From NCBI RefSeq assembly GCF_043641665.1, contig NC_092180.1, positions 9,603,891 through 9,667,890 of the forward strand: a DNA stretch of 64,000 nt. Direction: 5' to 3'. Each line of letters begins with the position of its first letter. Positions within the stretch are counted from its first letter, which is position 1. The notes beneath the pieces were generated by a model. That model searched no databases and was not told the DNA's origin. It saw nothing but the letters and a program-made list of their open reading frames with translations. The DNA is from Enoplosus armatus (taxonomy: Eukaryota; Chordata; Actinopteri; Centrarchiformes; Enoplosidae). This document shows, in pieces, positions 61,755 through 64,000 of this stretch. The position numbers and the translations under genes are program-made.

Positions 61755-63499
61755 GAACTCACTTAAGATATCGTGTGTTAATTTACATGTAGCAGGGGCA
61801 CTTTTAAACTTGCGTAATTAATTATCATATCAAACATAATCTCATATATACATTTTTGTCGGCACGCACACATACACACAGTCAGCTTTTCATTAGAGAA
61901 TATTCTATTCATATGTGGTTTAATACAGCAGAGGGAGTGGAGGGAGATGAATTCCTCTCCCTTTGTTCTTTCTGAACAAAGCAGAGGTGCATCATGCATA
62001 TCCTCTTTACTCTGCAACTATGCAAAGATGTCCTTGTAATTGGGTGATATTTTTTACTGCAATACCAGCTGCATGCATTTCCATTACATTTCTGTCATAA
62101 AATACCCTCCTCACTGTCGTCAACTTAAATGGAATGTCAATACTTAGTGTGTGGAATGGGGAGCGTGGAAATGGGCTTAACACTGGGACCCATAAACATA
62201 AAGTTTAATGCCACCACCAAAGGAAGGGCCAATCACAGCCTAGCTTTGCATATCAAAGAATAATAATCACAGATTTTCTTGCCCAGCCATCTCAACAGCT
62301 TAATATAAATAACTTAGTAGTACCCTCTTGTGCGCTCTCCTTTTCTAATCATCACTTTTTTCCTTTGCATTGCGCACTTTGCCGTTCATTGCATTAAAAC
62401 TGCACAATCCTTCACCCTCATCCCTGTTGTATATTCCCTTTATTTATTTATGTGTATTGTTCAGAAAATCCCAAAATGCAAAAAAATAACAAAATGTAAC
62501 TATTTGGAATGAACTATGGATTGGACTGTGGAATAAGTGACAACGCTGCTCAGCTGATCTCCATCTGATGTCCAGAGGGAGATTCCCCACACAGGACCAC
62601 TTTATGGGCTCATTTGCATTACCACAGCTCCGACTGTAAGTCAGCAGGCTGCTAAGAAGGAGAAAGCCGTGCCAGTGCAGGGCGATTACAGCCATAATAT
62701 ATTAACCCGTACTGGGCAATTTCCAGAGACAAGTCAGATGATGCTGTGATTTATTTTACTGTGCTTTAAGTGTTAACTATTAACACTACTATAGGTGGAA
62801 TATGGTCATTGTTATATATCGTCTGTTCAGACGACAGCACTCAGTTTGCCATCCTCACATCCATTTAATGAAAAAACTTTTTTGTAATTAGAATTTGACA
62901 TCATAACGTACTAATGGTGTTAATATATTGATGTGACTACTTAATGAATAAATAAACAAACTAAAGGCTAAATAAATAACTAATGATAGAAGAGCAGCCT
63001 GAGTCATCCACATAACATACAAAGTATTGTTTTTCCCTCTTGAGTCTTACCACTAGTCACAAGATAAACATCATGTTCTTTTCTTTGCAGTACACGCACA
63101 CACACAACACTTGTTGAGAAACGAAGGTTGTCTTGTGATGTCAAGGAAGAGTGCGTACAGTGGTATCTCTGAGGTAATTAAACAGAACTAAAGGTCTGCT
63201 GTGACTGGGAAGGCTTGGCAGGGCTAGACTAATGGGAAAGCTGATTAAAGTGTGTTTCATCCCCCTAATGAAACTCATCTTCTCAACCCACAGCATACAG
63301 ACAAGTTCAACAGAGTAGCTTTACAGGTCCGTGGAGACTTTAAGCAGTATGTTGTTATTCTTACCTTTACATGTTGGTCATAAAAGTTCATTTTCTTCGG
63401 GATTACCACTGTGATCCAAAGCAACACTAATTATTTGTGATAAAGATGAACTTGAACAGCTACTGTAGTATTGTAAGACCTGTAACTATACTTTACATA
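61755..63499. other. intron sequence, no gene; possible regulatory island
   Basis: No exon recognised. The segment 62515-62700 stands out by composition and is discussed as a finding. Confidence 0.45.
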
Positions 63500-63504
63500 T
63501 ACTT

Positions 63505-63690
63505 TCATTTGCCAGACCCTTTTTCCCAAAGCAACTTACAGTAAGTGCTTTTAACCTCCATAGGAAAAACAGCTAGATCTCATAAAAAACTGTAAGTGCA
63601 TCCCTCCTGAACAAACAGCTAACAATAGGCCCATAGCTACAATACAAATGCTTAGTACAAGAACAAGTATTCATCTGTGGAAAACACTTT
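63505..63690 (+). mobile_element. fish repeat with the CAAAGCAACTTACAGTAAG motif
   Basis: TTCATTTGCCAGACCCTTTT, then CCCAAAGCAACTTACAGTAA and GTGC, is the diagnostic core of a common teleost dispersed repeat. The downstream boundary is uncertain. Confidence 0.55.
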
Positions 63691-63903
63691 TTGGACACAG
63701 AGGTAGTAGATTCTGATTCTGATTTGAACCAGAAGCTATTTGGCAAAAACACCCAGGGCTTTAATTTCATGATGGCACATAGCTGAGTGTTGTGCTGACA
63801 AAGCCACACAGTTTGTCAAGTGTTTTCCTACTCATGCCCATTTGGTATTTTGGTGACTCACTATGAACTTGACTCTGTTCAATTGCAAAGGTAGATAGTA
63901 CGC

Positions 63904-64000
63904 AGGACGGTTCAGTGGTTAGAACTGTCATTCCTCAGCAAAGGGAGTTCTGAATCCTTGTGTATTTCATGTGTTCCACTTTCCTACCAGAGTTCGCAGT
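63904..64000 (+). mobile_element. head fragment of the fish repeat with tRNA-like head
   Basis: GGACGGTTCAGTGGTTAGAA, then CTGTCATTCCTCAGCAAAGG and GAGTTCTGAATCCTTG, parallels the head of the element at 56928. It is closer to the form with a tRNA-like A box (TTCAGTGGTTAGAA) and a degenerate B box. It runs off the end of the window. Confidence 0.6.

Larger units (their letters stand above)
22180..64000 (+). other. pcdh9: pcdh9 intron 2 (5' part), running off the window
   Basis: The donor CAG|GTAAAA at 22179/22180 opens an intron with no visible end. I looked for the next coding segment, which should begin near an RRVTFHL-like CM3 sequence, and did not see it in the open frames. Very long introns after the large exon are usual in this gene. 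The intron contains only repeats, simple sequence and possible regulatory islands. Introns elsewhere may host antisense or lncRNA genes that cannot be seen here. Confidence 0.75.

Noticed and set aside
22180..64000. Downstream pcdh9 coding exons
   Set aside because: No open segment resembling the CM3 region or the C-terminal tail was seen. A short exon could have been missed by eye; a translated search with a pcdh9 protein would decide.
1..64000. CRISPR arrays, operons, prophage or bacterial mobile elements
   Set aside because: The window is vertebrate nuclear DNA. The only short repeated units are microsatellites and dispersed transposons.

Overview
The window is vertebrate nuclear DNA, almost certainly from a spiny-rayed (percomorph-type) teleost fish. 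It is AT-rich, gene-poor and full of microsatellites, and it carries several non-autonomous repeats I recognise as common in fish genomes. The only protein-coding gene I can support is the large first coding exon of a non-clustered delta-1 protocadherin, which I identify as protocadherin-9 (pcdh9), on the + strand.

Layout: positions 1 to about 17,450 are upstream intergenic or distal regulatory DNA with scattered repeats and no convincing exon. From about 17,460 to 17,900 there is a CpG-rich promoter-like segment with CCAAT, GC-box and CRE-like sites. A leader with several short upstream ORFs follows, apparently split by a short intron (proposed donor at 18578, acceptor at about 19032). The coding exon runs from ATG 19144 to a splice donor after 22179. 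It encodes 1012 residues in phase 0: signal peptide, seven cadherin repeats, one membrane span and the CM1 and CM2 cytoplasmic motifs. From 22180 to 64000 I read the sequence as one large pcdh9 intron. The exons coding for the rest of the tail, including the CM3 (RVxF, PP1-binding) motif, are not visible and probably lie beyond the window.

The intron and upstream flank hold three related MITE-like copies (about 3.7, 31.6 and 52.7 kb), a tRNA-derived SINE (33.4 kb), pieces of a fish repeat with a tRNA-like head and an ATGG-rich tail (10.1, 56.9 and 63.9 kb), several other dispersed fish repeats, many GT/CA and GA tracts, and a few notable inverted repeats and a palindromic octamer site. I found no transposase, reverse transcriptase, rRNA, tRNA gene or CRISPR array, and nothing amounting to a new biological system. 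The most useful second looks are a possible intron-read-through short isoform of pcdh9, the upstream ORFs in its leader, and some strong inverted repeats and regulatory-looking islands in the intron. All family assignments are from memory of the sequences; no database was searched.
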